Made by a program: the position numbers and the translations under genes
Notes under the pieces: model-generated
What the model was told of the DNA's origin: nothing
Databases searched by the model: none
The model's input: the letters and a program-made list of their open reading frames with translations, nothing else
Shown here: positions 26,102-35,461 of the stretch, in pieces
Numbering within the stretch: position 1 is the stretch's first letter
Layout: the number at the start of each line of letters is the position of its first letter
Source of the DNA: Costus lasius
Lineage: Eukaryota > Streptophyta > Magnoliopsida > Zingiberales > Costaceae
Direction: 5' to 3'
NCBI GenBank assembly: GCA_027563935.2
Contig: CM050448.1
Span: 70,007,843-70,071,842 of the forward strand
DNA length: 64,000 nt

Positions 26102-27513
26102 TTTCAAACACCCAACTCTCATAAGGTTTATCACGTGGACAAAATACCCTTAACACAAACCGGAACCCTGAACCTCTAACCTGGTCACTAGACTCTAGAA
26201 CAGTCCCTCCATTACCGGAAACAAAGCAGAATAGGATGGGTGGATTCTCCAACCCCAAATCAGAATGACTGTTCACTGAGTGCTCTAGTTAACCCTTAGG
26301 TTCAGTCCACCCAAGTCTATGACCCTTATCGAACGCATACAACACGAACATTGTCTCGGACATCACATCAATCAAGTTCAGGAAAGGTCCTTAGATTTCA
26401 TGCAAACATGGTTTAACCTTTTCTAAGTTATCATCCAAGGTTATCAATCAATATTTCACATCACTACTTTCTACATACACCATTCAACTAAAAATACATA
26501 CTAATACAGAAAATTCACCAAATTTCATCCGCAGATAACATAAATACAGGATATCACAGATTCATAGTTTTCTCCTAGTTCTTATAACAAAAGACAGAAA
26601 TGCCCCTAGTTCAAAGTTTAAGTCATGCAGGAAAACTTATCCAAAAATTTCGTAAAAATAGTCATTACGTCCCTCATGATCCTTAGATTCGAAATTTCAA
26701 GTTTTCCCCCAATTTAACTAGCAAATTTACCGAATTACCCCTAGGTCAATTTCAGTCAACAGAAACTTTTATTTCCAAAAATTCCCCAAAAAAAAACGGT
26801 AGAGTCCTCATATACCTAATTTCATAAAAATCTGGTTTGCCCCAATTCTTACCCTTACATTTGGGCGTAATTTCATGAAGAAGGGGTGAAATTCTCAATT
26901 AAGCCCTAATCTTCATGCAATTGAAAAATCTAAAGCCACATACATGATTAATCAAAGTCTAATTGATGATTAGAAGTCTTAGAGATGAAAAGCCCTAATT
27001 TTCATGCAAACTAGGGTTTCAAAATTTGGGGAAAAACAAGGAAACATATACAAATTTGAAATCAAGAGTTAATGTCATATTTCTAAGCATTAATCTTCTC
27101 TAAATCAAGCAACAATCCCAATATACATGAACTAGGTGGAAGAGAAGATCCACTCACCTTAATTTCGGTTCTTCCAAGCCACACGCCCCCACGCCTCCCC
27201 TCACGCCACTCACGTCGCCGGAAGATCGCCGGAAGCCGCCTCCACCACCACTCGCCGCCGGCCACAAGAAGAGGAGAAGGGAGAAGAAGGCAAGCCGCCA
27301 CCTTCACCCAAGGGAGAAAAATCGTGAGCAAAGAGGGAAATGAGGGAAAACGTGGGTGAGAACATGGATCCCTCAAAATTTTAGTTTTCTACCCACTAAG
27401 CCTCCAAAGATCCAAACCCAATAGCTTAAACATAAGTGGAAGATCCAATAACCCTTTAGTATAAGTTATTCTCCACTTCACCCTTATCAAGGGCTCTTAC
27501 CCTTTTCTAATAG

Positions 27514-27590
27514 ATAGACACCACTAGCCTAGTGGCGTGCAGCACACATTCTACGCCTTAAGTCGCAGGTTCGAATCCTCTCCGCGACAC
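27514..27590 (+). other. tRNA-like segment with box A and box B motifs
   Basis: The string tagcctagtgg (27525-27535) resembles a Pol III box A. The string ggttcgaatcc (27568-27578) is a perfect match to a tRNA T-arm/box B. Between and around them are the palindrome ccacta-gcc-tagtgg (27521-27535), like a D-arm, and complementary pentamers gtcgc and gcgac (27562-27566 and 27584-27588). The box spacing of about 33 bp suits a tRNA or a tRNA-derived SINE head. I cannot fold a complete cloverleaf. It lies antisense inside the gypsy LTR, so it is most likely a captured SINE or tRNA relic. Confidence 0.5.
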
Positions 27591-27717
27591 ATATTTTTAC
27601 ATTGCAGGGAAAATACATAAATCGATACCTTCTCTCACTGAAAAACTTCCACAAAAAAAAATGCTAGATAAACAAAATTTTATTTTCTTACCTGCTAATA
27701 AATTTCCGGATCTTACA

Positions 27718-27730
27718 TTCCTTCCCCCTT
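27718..27730 (-). other. Gypsy-B polypurine tract
   Basis: The minus-strand tract aagggggaaggaa sits immediately before the LTR start TGTAAGATCC and 16 bp after the pol stop. Its position and composition are those of the plus-strand primer of a gypsy element. Confidence 0.85.
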
Positions 27731-27746
27731 AAAAAGCTTTAGTCCT

Positions 27747-28041
27747 CTAAAGCTCACCACCCAAATCATCGAACAGCTGAGGGAACTCTCTTCTCATATC
27801 TGACTTTGTCTCCCAAGTAGCTTCTTCGACTGACTGGTTCCCCCAGATAACTTTTACCAGCGGTATTGCCTTGTTCCTTAGGACTTTGTCTTTCCTATCC
27901 ACAATCCTCAGTGATCTCTCTACAAAGGTCAGATCACTCTGGACCTGCAGGGGAGCAGAATCAAGCACATGTGATGGATCTGCACAGTATTTCCTCAGAA
28001 CTGACACATGAAATACGTTATGAAGATGCTCCAGAGATGGT
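27747..28041 (-). pseudogene. Gypsy-B pol C-terminus with chromodomain
   Basis: Reading in from the Copia-B target site, the protein continues from the integrase C-terminal segment (HNVFHVSVLRKYC) into a chromodomain-like end: LRIVDRKDKVLRNKAIPLVK, then VIWGNQSVEEATWE and the end FPQLFDDLGGEL. The aromatic and acidic pattern W-x(6)-EEATWE is typical of the chromodomains at the integrase end of plant chromoviruses, which guide integration towards marked heterochromatin. It is the far end of the frame at 37163-40277 and was separated from it by Copia-B, so no single transcript of Gypsy-B now encodes both parts. Confidence 0.88.
28037..28041. repeat. Copia-B target-site duplication, left (atggt)
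   Basis: The pentamer atggt directly precedes the Copia-B LTR and is repeated at 37163-37167, directly after the other LTR. Removing the element and one copy restores the gypsy integrase reading frame, which shows this was a normal integration. Confidence 0.95.
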
Positions 28042-29742
28042 TGAAAGAACCCCTTAAATAAGGGGGGTCCCCATCATGGGGGAGCATAACCCTTAGAGCA
28101 TATGGCGCATAAAATTATTCTCTTGCGGAATTAGGGTTATAAGATCGATACGCATGCAAAAGATCAACTTGATAACAATAAGAAAACATTCATACCATCG
28201 CCATGGAAAGATGTTTCCTTGGAAGCAAAGATCAAAGTAGATCTTCTCCTTGTCGTCACACACAAGATGATGTTGCTATCTCTCTTGGTGCTCCTTGTGC
28301 TAGCAAGGTTCCAAGAGGTCCTTGTCGAGTGAAGGGAAAAGAGATGTCTTTCTCCTTGGCCGAATCCTCCTCAACCTTCAAGCGTCGCCGCACACCAAGT
28401 CGAGAGGAAAAACTTGCGAGAGGAATAAGTGAATTGGCGAAAATAGAGAATACTCTATTTCGGATGAGTGCCCACTCGACATGGAGATCATGGTTACTAA
28501 AAATAGTAACCTCTCCTCATCCCAACGTTCACGCTATGTGAACTCGTCGCCCACTCCTCTCCCTATGAACCAAGCGCTCTTTTAGTGAGCTGGTTCAATT
28601 GGTTCGGTTTAAGAACCAACCAAGCCAAGCGACAAGGCCTAGATCAAATAAACCCTAAGGCTTTAGATCTAACCGTCGATCTCTTTAATGCCCCTGATCT
28701 GACCGATCTGGCATCCATTCTCTCAATCGAAGCTTACCGATCTCAAGCCCTAATCAATCAAACATGATCAGACCAGATCTCACTTACAATCAGAGATTAA
28801 ATCCCTTAAAACTGAACCCAAACAATTCAGTCCACACGATCTGACTTAAGTAAGCCATATCATCAAATTGTGCGACCCTAAGGGTTTCCTTTAAATGTCG
28901 GTAACGATAATTCACATTATCACGATCAGTGAGGGGTATCTAGCAACACATCACTGTCTCCCGATATAAAGGAAAGAGTCTTCCAAGACTACACCCAAAC
29001 CATAGCACAAGTGTGAATCATTTCACAAAGCATACATATTTCCTTTGCCACTGGATGTTCTTATTGGACAAGTCTGTCAAACTTGTAACTCCAATATGAT
29101 GAGCATGATTAGATCAGATGAACACTGTCACCTGGGTATGGCCATACACTCTCTCAATCATCTCATCCAGGGGGCCCCTTTAGAACATCACACTCCTTAA
29201 ACAAGGAGACGGCAATCCTATGTCTATCACTAGTGCCCTAACCTGACTCAAGCTCACCATCCAAGATAGTCTATAATCATTATGTTTCAAATGATATTGA
29301 ACTAACTCAAAATAATGACAATCATCATTTAGAAAACACAAGTGATCTCAAGTCAGAGGAAATGTGCCACTTGTCTTATACAAGGAATATTCACGTTGTG
29401 ACAAACAACTGAACATCCTAGTAGGGTCTGTCCAGTACATCCCATGTACCCATGAGTCTACATCTTATTCCATGCTCGAAGCATCCTATAAGATCAGAAC
29501 ACATATTAGTCTTAACCATATCAAGGTTGTCTCATGTTCACCAAGATACATCGACTAAGGACATAACAGCATGTCAGCCCAGCTGAACAGCTTTGAGACA
29601 TTATTCAGAAGAACATATATTGCAGCAGACAATGTAACTAACTGAATAACAACCATGCCTTTATAAACATAATAGTTTATTACATGATACTTGTTACATT
29701 CCCACAGGCCTCAAACATTAGCCTTAAGGGCATACCCCAACA
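28042..29742 (-). repeat. Copia-B 3' LTR
   Basis: On the plus strand it reads tgaaagaacccc to ataccccaaca, and in element orientation TGTTGGGG to GGTTCTTTCA, 1701 bp. It contains two candidate structured elements: cccctta-aa-taagggg (28050-28065), near the end that adjoins the primer site in the 5' copy, and gataat-tcac-attatc (28906-28921). A TATA-like string is seen in sense as ctttatatcggg just upstream of the second hairpin, and another (tttataaaggc) lies about 80 bp from the LTR start. Which one is used is not evident. Confidence 0.95.
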
Positions 29743-29758
29743 ATCTCCCACTTGCACT
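29743..29758 (-). other. Copia-B polypurine tract
   Basis: The minus-strand sequence gtgcaagtgggagat lies directly between the pol stop codon and the 3' LTR, the position where plus-strand DNA synthesis is primed. Confidence 0.85.
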
Positions 29759-29762
29759 TAAT

Positions 29763-32700
29763 CTAATGGTTGAAAAACTTCAAACCCATATTATTACAGT
29801 GCTTCTCATGCTTCTGCTGCGCCAGAGGCTTGGTAAGCGGGTCTGCCAGATTGTCGTCTGTATGAACCTTGCATACTTTGATCTCGCCACGATCAATGAT
29901 CTCCCTGATCAAATGAAACCGTCTCTGTATGTGCTTGGACTTCTGGTGCGACCGTGGTTCCTTTGCTTGTGCGATTGCTCCAGTGTTATCACAAAAGATA
30001 ACCAAAGGATCTGCACACGAAGGAACAACACCAAGTTCTCTCACGAACTTACGAATCCACACTGCCTCCTTGGATGCTTCCGAGGCTGCGACATACTCGG
30101 CTTCTGTTGTGGAATCAGCAACAGTTGACTGTTTGAAACTTTTCCACACCACTGCACCTCCATTCAAGCTAAAAACATAGCCTGATTGCGATCGGAAATC
30201 ATCCTGGTCAGACTGGAACGAAGCGTCAGTATATCCTTCAATACTGAGTTCTTCCTGACCACCATATATCAAGAACATATCTTTGGTCCTCCGCAGATAT
30301 TTTAGGATGTTCTTGACTGCAATCCAGTGCGCCAAACCTGGATTACTCTGGTAACGACTAGTCACGCTTAACCCGTAAGCGACGTCTGGGCGAGTACACA
30401 ACATCGCATACATTATAGAACCAATAGCCGAAGCATAAGGCGTATTGTTCATTTCATCTTTCTCAGTCTGTGTTTGTGGACACTGACTCTTCGAAAGATT
30501 CAGACCATGTCTGACTGGAAGATATCCTTTCTTAGAATTCTCTAAGCGAAATCTCTCCAGGACCTTATCGATGTAAGTACTCTGGCACAGCCCGAGAAGC
30601 CTCTTAGATCTATCCCTGTAGATCTTCACACCTAACACATAGGCTGCTTCTCCTAGATCTTTCATCTGGAAACATTTCCTCAGCCATGCTTTAACAGCAT
30701 GCATTTCAGGAATGTCATTTCCAATGATCAAGATGTCATCGACGTAGAGGACTAGGAAAATAATCACGCTCCCACTAAACCTCTTATATACACACGGGTC
30801 ATCCTCGTTCTTGATGAAACCAAATTCAGTGACTGATTCATCAAAACGAATGTTCCAGCTTCTCGATGCTTGTTTAAGTCCATAAATAGACTTCTTTAAC
30901 TTGCATATCTTATGACGATCTGCTGGATTAGTGAAACCTTCTGGTTGTGTCATATACACATCCTCATCCAGATTTCCATTAAGGAAAGCTGTTTTCACAT
31001 CCATCTGCCAAATCTCATAATCATAATATGCAGCTATCGCGAAAAGAATCCGAATAGACTTAAACATGGCTACAGGTGAGAAAGTTTCATCATAATCTAT
31101 CCCGTAGATTTGTTTGAAACCTTTCGCAACTAGCCTGCCTTTATAGGTAACCACGTTACCATCCATGTCAATCTTCTTCTTGAAGATCCATTTACAGCCT
31201 ATAGGGATAACTCCCGGAGGCGGATCAACCAAATCCCAAACTTGGTTATCTGACATGGAGTCCATCTCGGCGCGCATAGCTTCAAGCCATCTCGCTGATT
31301 CCGGTCCACTGACCGCATCCGCATAAGTAAGGGGTTCATCATTATCAATGATGTAGACTCCGTCATAGCGCTCAGGCTGTCGACGGATCCTACCCGATCT
31401 TCGCGGTTCCCGTGATATCTGAGCCTCAGGTTGTTCAATAACCTGTTCTACCGGCTCAGGCTCATCCAACTGTGCTTGGTCACTTTGTCCTTCTTCTGGA
31501 TTCTCATCCAGCTTTATTTCTCTCCCACTTGCCTCTTGCAGAAGAAATTCCTTCTCAAGAAATATGGCCGTCCGAGCAACAAAAACCTTGTTCTCTTTGG
31601 GGTCGTAGAAATAATAACCCTTAGTTTCCTTAGGGTAACCGACAAAGATACATATGTCAGATCTGCTCTCTAGTTTCCCAGAGGCGAGCTTTTTGACATA
31701 AGCCTCGCAGCCCCAGATCCTGATAAATGTCAAGCTTGGCTGTTTCCCATACCATAACTCATATGGCGTCTTTGAAACTGCCTTGGATGGCACTCGGTTT
31801 AGTACCTTTGCAGCTGTTTCCAGTGCAAAACCCCAAAAGGAGTATGGAAGAGTAGCCTGACTCATCATAGAACGAACCATATCTAGTAATGTTCTATTTC
31901 TCCTTTCGGACACACCATTCCATTGCGGTGTTCCAGGCGGAGTGAGCTGTGAGATAATCCCACACTCTTTTAGATAGTCAGTAAATGCATGACTTAGGTA
32001 TTCACCACCTCGATCTGAGCGAAGTGCCTTGATATTACGGCCTAGCTGATTTTGTACTTCATTCTTGAACTCTATGAACTTGTCAAAAGATTCACTTTTA
32101 TGTCTCATCAGATAGACATACCCATATCTACTGAAATCATCAGTAAAGGTAATGAAGTACTGATAGCCACCTCTGGCATGTTTACTAAAAGGCCCACACA
32201 CATCGCTGTGTATAAGGTCAAGTAAACCTGAAGCCCTTTGACCTTTGTGAGGAAAAGGAGACTTCGTCATTTTACCCATCAAACAAGCTTTGCATGTATC
32301 AATCTCCTTATAGGAGAATGATCCCAGCAGTCCATGATCATGCAACCGCTTAATGCGTTTCTCGTTTATATGGCCTAAACGACTATGCCATAGCAAGGTG
32401 CTGTCATCAGCATACTTGGCTTTCTTAATATCAACATTATGTATGGAACTTTCCATGTCCAACATGAATAACCCATTATTAATTGAACCAGTTGCATAAA
32501 CAATATTATCAAATGATAAAACACACTTTGAAATATTGCATTCAAAGGAAAATCCCTTCCTGACAAGAGCAGGAATGGAGATAATATTTTTAGTTATACT
32601 GGGAACAAAGTAACAACTGTTCAGTTCCAATACAAGTCCAGATGGTAAAGAAATAAAGTAGTCTCCTACAGCAACAGCAGCAACCCGTGCCCCGTTTCCA

Positions 32701-33644
32701 ACGCGTAGGTCCACCTCATGCTGTCCCACCTGCCTTCTTCTCTTGAGTTCCTGTACATTTGAACAAATGTGAACTCCACATGCAGTGTCCAACACCCATG
32801 ATACAGAAGAAGAAAACATGACCTCAGTCACGAATATACCTGAGCCAGAAGCAAAGCTTCCCCTCTTATCTCCTTGGAGCGCTTTACAGTCCTTTTTCCA
32901 GTGACCCAGCTGGCCACAGTGGAAACACCTGTATTCCTTGGACCGCTTCACCTTCTGCTTCAGAGCCTTGCTGTAATTCTTGACCGGGGCCTTGCCCTTC
33001 TTCCCCTTCTTCTTGTTCCTTGAAGGAACCATCAAGACAGAGGTTGAAGGCTTACCCTTCAGAGTCTCCTCAGTGGTCAAGAGCATATTCAGCAGCTCTG
33101 CCGGAGTACAATCGATTTTGTTCATATTAAAATTAATAATGAACGCGTCGAATGAAGGCGGGAGAGACTGTAGAATAATGTCCACAGCAAGCTCCTGGTT
33201 GATGGTATGCCCCAGTTTCTCTAGAGCCTCCTTGTGCCCAATCATCTTGAGCACGTGAGCTCCCACTGGGCTCCCTTCAGCCAGTTTGCTCTGAAAGAAG
33301 AGCTTTGTCAAATTATAGCGCTCAGTCCTCGCCTGTGCAGCATACAGCATCTTGAGGTTCGCTATCATGTCTATAGCAGACATATCCTCATGCTGACGCT
33401 GCAGCGGTGGCGTCATAGACGCTAGCATCAGGCAAGCGACATCAATGCTATCATTGACGTGCTTTTCATAGGCTTCCCGAACCGCCCTTGCGGCGTTCGG
33501 AGCGGGCTGCGGCGGAATCGCCGTCTCGAGGACATACAGTTTCCTCTCTGCCTTAAGAACGATCTTAAGGTGTCCAAACCAGTCAGAGAAGTTTGGCCCA
33601 GCAAACTTCTCCCTTTCCAGTAGGGATCGCACATTGAAGTTCAT
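29763..33644 (-). CDS. Copia-B Gag-Pol polyprotein, intact, 1293 aa
   Basis: A single ATG-started frame encodes all copia proteins in order. Gag occupies about residues 1-255, with a lysine-rich stretch at 210-235 and a CCHC knuckle (C240, C243, H248, C253). Protease follows near 283-290. The GAG-pre-integrase/HHCC zinc site uses H420, H425, C451 and C454. The integrase core has D481, D544 and E580, with the classical 35-residue gap. Reverse transcriptase covers about 800-1050, with YVDD at 967-970. RNase H covers about 1138-1225, with D1140 and D1219. The product makes virus-like particles, reverse transcribes the element RNA and integrates the DNA. The protease motif is D286-T-A rather than the usual D-T/S-G, and the same residue occurs in Copia-C and Copia-D. 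No stop or frameshift is present. Length is close to that of BARE-1-type polyproteins. The start matches the homologous ATG of Copia-C and -D. Confidence 0.96.
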   Translation of the reverse strand: MNFNVRSLLEREKFAGPNFSDWFGHLKIVLKAERKLYVLETAIPPQPAPNAARAVREAYEKHVNDSIDVACLMLASMTPPLQRQHEDMSAIDMIANLKMLYAAQARTERYNLTKLFFQSKLAEGSPVGAHVLKMIGHKEALEKLGHTINQELAVDIILQSLPPSFDAFIINFNMNKIDCTPAELLNMLLTTEETLKGKPSTSVLMVPSRNKKKGKKGKAPVKNYSKALKQKVKRSKEYRCFHCGQLGHWKKDCKALQGDKRGSFASGSGIFVTEVMFSSSVSWVLDTACGVHICSNVQELKRRRQVGQHEVDLRVGNGARVAAVAVGDYFISLPSGLVLELNSCYFVPSITKNIISIPALVRKGFSFECNISKCVLSFDNIVYATGSINNGLFMLDMESSIHNVDIKKAKYADDSTLLWHSRLGHINEKRIKRLHDHGLLGSFSYKEIDTCKACLMGKMTKSPFPHKGQRASGLLDLIHSDVCGPFSKHARGGYQYFITFTDDFSRYGYVYLMRHKSESFDKFIEFKNEVQNQLGRNIKALRSDRGGEYLSHAFTDYLKECGIISQLTPPGTPQWNGVSERRNRTLLDMVRSMMSQATLPYSFWGFALETAAKVLNRVPSKAVSKTPYELWYGKQPSLTFIRIWGCEAYVKKLASGKLESRSDICIFVGYPKETKGYYFYDPKENKVFVARTAIFLEKEFLLQEASGREIKLDENPEEGQSDQAQLDEPEPVEQVIEQPEAQISREPRRSGRIRRQPERYDGVYIIDNDEPLTYADAVSGPESARWLEAMRAEMDSMSDNQVWDLVDPPPGVIPIGCKWIFKKKIDMDGNVVTYKGRLVAKGFKQIYGIDYDETFSPVAMFKSIRILFAIAAYYDYEIWQMDVKTAFLNGNLDEDVYMTQPEGFTNPADRHKICKLKKSIYGLKQASRSWNIRFDESVTEFGFIKNEDDPCVYKRFSGSVIIFLVLYVDDILIIGNDIPEMHAVKAWLRKCFQMKDLGEAAYVLGVKIYRDRSKRLLGLCQSTYIDKVLERFRLENSKKGYLPVRHGLNLSKSQCPQTQTEKDEMNNTPYASAIGSIMYAMLCTRPDVAYGLSVTSRYQSNPGLAHWIAVKNILKYLRRTKDMFLIYGGQEELSIEGYTDASFQSDQDDFRSQSGYVFSLNGGAVVWKSFKQSTVADSTTEAEYVAASEASKEAVWIRKFVRELGVVPSCADPLVIFCDNTGAIAQAKEPRSHQKSKHIQRRFHLIREIIDRGEIKVCKVHTDDNLADPLTKPLAQQKHEKHCNNMGLKFFNH

Positions 33645-33949
33645 GGTGTTCGTTGCTGCAGGTATCTACAACAATGCAAGAACAGCAAGGTCAGTATCAA
33701 TGTATAAGAATCAATCAGGACTTAAGAAAGATTCTTTTTCTCACTATTTTATCAGGCGTGAAAAATCCAGCAAAACAGCCCGAAAGAGTAGAACTCTTTT
33801 AGTGAGATGGGATCCAGATTTCATACTTGGTCTCCGCGTCCCGCTCAGGCGAGATAAGATGAACAGAGAGTACAAGCACTAGTTTCTGGTAGGCAGTCCC
33901 TGCCGATCGCCAACCCGTGCGATTCCCCTTCATCTGGGCAGTCCAGCAG

Positions 33950-33979
33950 ACTGTGCCAACTGAGTTGGTACAACACAAT
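33950..33979 (-). ncRNA. Leader hairpin 2, Copia-B copy
   Basis: Sense strand: attgtg, bulge ttgta, palindrome ccaact-c-agttgg, then cacagt. The inner six pairs are perfect. The outer six pairs include one G-U. The homologous elements in Copia-C and Copia-D keep all outer pairs. Inferred to act in the genomic RNA, for example in packaging or dimerisation. Confidence 0.5.
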
Positions 33980-34161
33980 CTCTGACCCCAACAGACGGCT
34001 GCCTCCATGTGCTACCATATGCGCCACATATGTAGACTACACGGTCAAGCTGACCCGACCTACTCCCTGGACCACCATGTGCTATGCTGAGCAACGAGAA
34101 GGGATAAATCCCTGCTCTGTAACACACAGGTGTAATCCCGCACCGTCTGAAGATAGATGGA

Positions 34162-34187
34162 CGTGCCCACTGAGTGGGTACAACACG
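34162..34187 (-). ncRNA. Leader hairpin 1, Copia-B copy
   Basis: Sense strand: cgtg, bulge ttgta, palindrome cccact-c-agtggg, then cacg. It has the same architecture and the same bulge as hairpin 2 about 180 bp nearer gag, but the third inner pair is C-G where hairpin 2 has A-T. Confidence 0.5.
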
Positions 34188-34519
34188 GCTCCAACGATAA
34201 TCAGAACAGTGAGGTTTCGCGTCAGAAGGCTTACGAGCTTGATATTTTTAGCGTTGGATTTTAACGGTCTTTTATCTTTATTACTATCATTCAATCCCTA
34301 TGGTGATAGCAAAAGATAAATCTATCATGCATTTCTAATATTTATGCAATAAAAGAAAGCATGTGTCATATGTGGTAGAAGCCCATAGCCCTAGTGAGAC
34401 CTTAACCTAACTTAAGACTGCACTTGCTTTTCATGGGTCTTTTGCTGCTCATTTGGCCCAAACCTGGACCCAAGCGCCATCTGCAGCTCTGGTGCGCCCA
34501 CCAGGAAATGCGCCAGGTC

Positions 34520-34557
34520 CTAGGGTCGAACCCTAGACCTCCCACCTGGTCCAGCCA
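34520..34557 (-). other. T-arm-like palindrome in the Copia-B leader
   Basis: Sense strand reads ctaggg-ttcga-ccctag, a perfect six-pair stem with a T-loop-like TTCGA, preceded by a box-A-like string tggctggaccaggtgg. The same segment is at 54507-54523 in Copia-C, and it has been deleted from Copia-D. It could be a captured tRNA-derived sequence; support is limited to these motifs. Confidence 0.35.
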
Positions 34558-35447
34558 TGCTGCGTGCGCCTCTGCCAAGTGTGCTCAGTGCTCTTGTCTA
34601 ATTAAATTACAAATTTAACTATCTAGACAAGAGTGACACGCAGGTCACTTACATTTATAAATTAAAACCCAGTGATTCGCAGATCACAATAATTAATTTA
34701 CAATTTTAATACAGGCACGCAGGCCCCAGCACAGCACACAATTAATATGGGCAGCCCACATATGACTAAATAGACAAACATATGTATCAAATCAGCAAAC
34801 ATGTGATCCATGATAAAAATTAAAATTTTCGAAAACCCCATGGGATCAATTTTAATTTTTCCTTATTTGCCCTACAACCTTACAACGGTCCATTACTAGG
34901 GATCCACTCATCCAACCTAGTCAGATCCACTGCCCTTGCATGCACCAAGTCCTAACTGACTCGAGTCGACCAAAAGTCAACTATGCATGCGCTAGGGCTG
35001 AACGACCACACTGAGGTCTGGCAAACGGGAGTGACCCCGGGCCTAACTCAGGTGCGTTCATTAATCGTCTCAATCAGACATCGCTACACACCTGTCTGCA
35101 GTCGACCTATAGCCACCATAGGCTTGCGCCAAGGTGCTATCTGGTCGACCCTTTCAGGCTGTCAGATGATCTGATCAGACATGATTGGATCTAACCTAGG
35201 GGGTGACATCAACCCCAGTAACCCGTCTAAGGGTTTACAGTAAGGTCTTTAGATCTAGCATTAGTCGCGCAAGTGTATAAGTTTTGAAAAGAAAACTACA
35301 ACTTAGAAGCGCCAACTAACATGCGCAAGATAAACATATAGACAAGATTTTCATCATGTAACTTTCGCATGTTGAAGATCTAAGCATACATTCGCATATA
35401 TGGATCACGCAAATCATCAAGCAATCAAGATAACATGCATTCAACCT

Positions 35448-35459
35448 GCTCTGATACCA
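35448..35459 (-). other. Copia-B primer-binding site
   Basis: Minus-strand TGGTATCAGAGC begins two bases inside the 5' LTR. It is complementary to the 3' end of initiator tRNA-Met, which primes minus-strand DNA synthesis. Confidence 0.9.
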
Positions 35460-35461
35460 GT

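Larger units (their letters stand above)
25037..27717 (-). repeat. Gypsy (Tekay/Del-type) LTR shared by two copies
   Basis: In its own orientation the LTR runs from TGTAAGATCCGG to GGGGGCGTTACA, 2681 bp. On its left it is followed by a primer site and gag. On its right it is preceded by a polypurine tract and the pol end. It therefore acts both as 5' LTR of the left gag fragment and as 3' LTR of Gypsy-B. Bases 25037-26280 align without length change to the Gypsy-B 5' LTR (58123-59366), with about 14 substitutions by eye. It contains an imperfect direct repeat (25922-25964 and 26059-26101, core ttcaagaggtggcccccg and gacgtggcactttg) and a tRNA-like segment near 27514-27590. I see no coding sequence: the open frames here are short, overlapping and without known domains. 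Confidence 0.92.
33645..35461 (-). other. Copia-B untranslated leader
   Basis: About 1.8 kb separates the 5' LTR from the gag ATG, a long leader as in BARE-type elements. It holds the primer site, two bulged hairpins (34162-34187 and 33950-33979), a T-arm-like palindrome (34520-34536) and an AT-rich central part. Short upstream ATG frames exist. One is homologous to a 75-codon frame in Copia-C and -D but has a different N-terminal reading here. I see no protein domain. Confidence 0.8.

Noticed and set aside
25744..26276. Frames in the gypsy LTR near the direct repeat
   Set aside because: Short overlapping frames on both strands of an LTR, without motifs; similarity between the two LTRs is explained by LTR identity.
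27083..27376. 97-codon frame with proline/serine-rich and arginine-rich parts
   Set aside because: It lies in a GC-rich part of the gypsy LTR with no recognisable domain and no support beyond being open.
28203..28541. 112-codon frame in the Copia-B LTR, repeated at 35623-35961
   Set aside because: The two copies are identical only because the LTRs are identical. No domain, and not kept open in the other LTR types.
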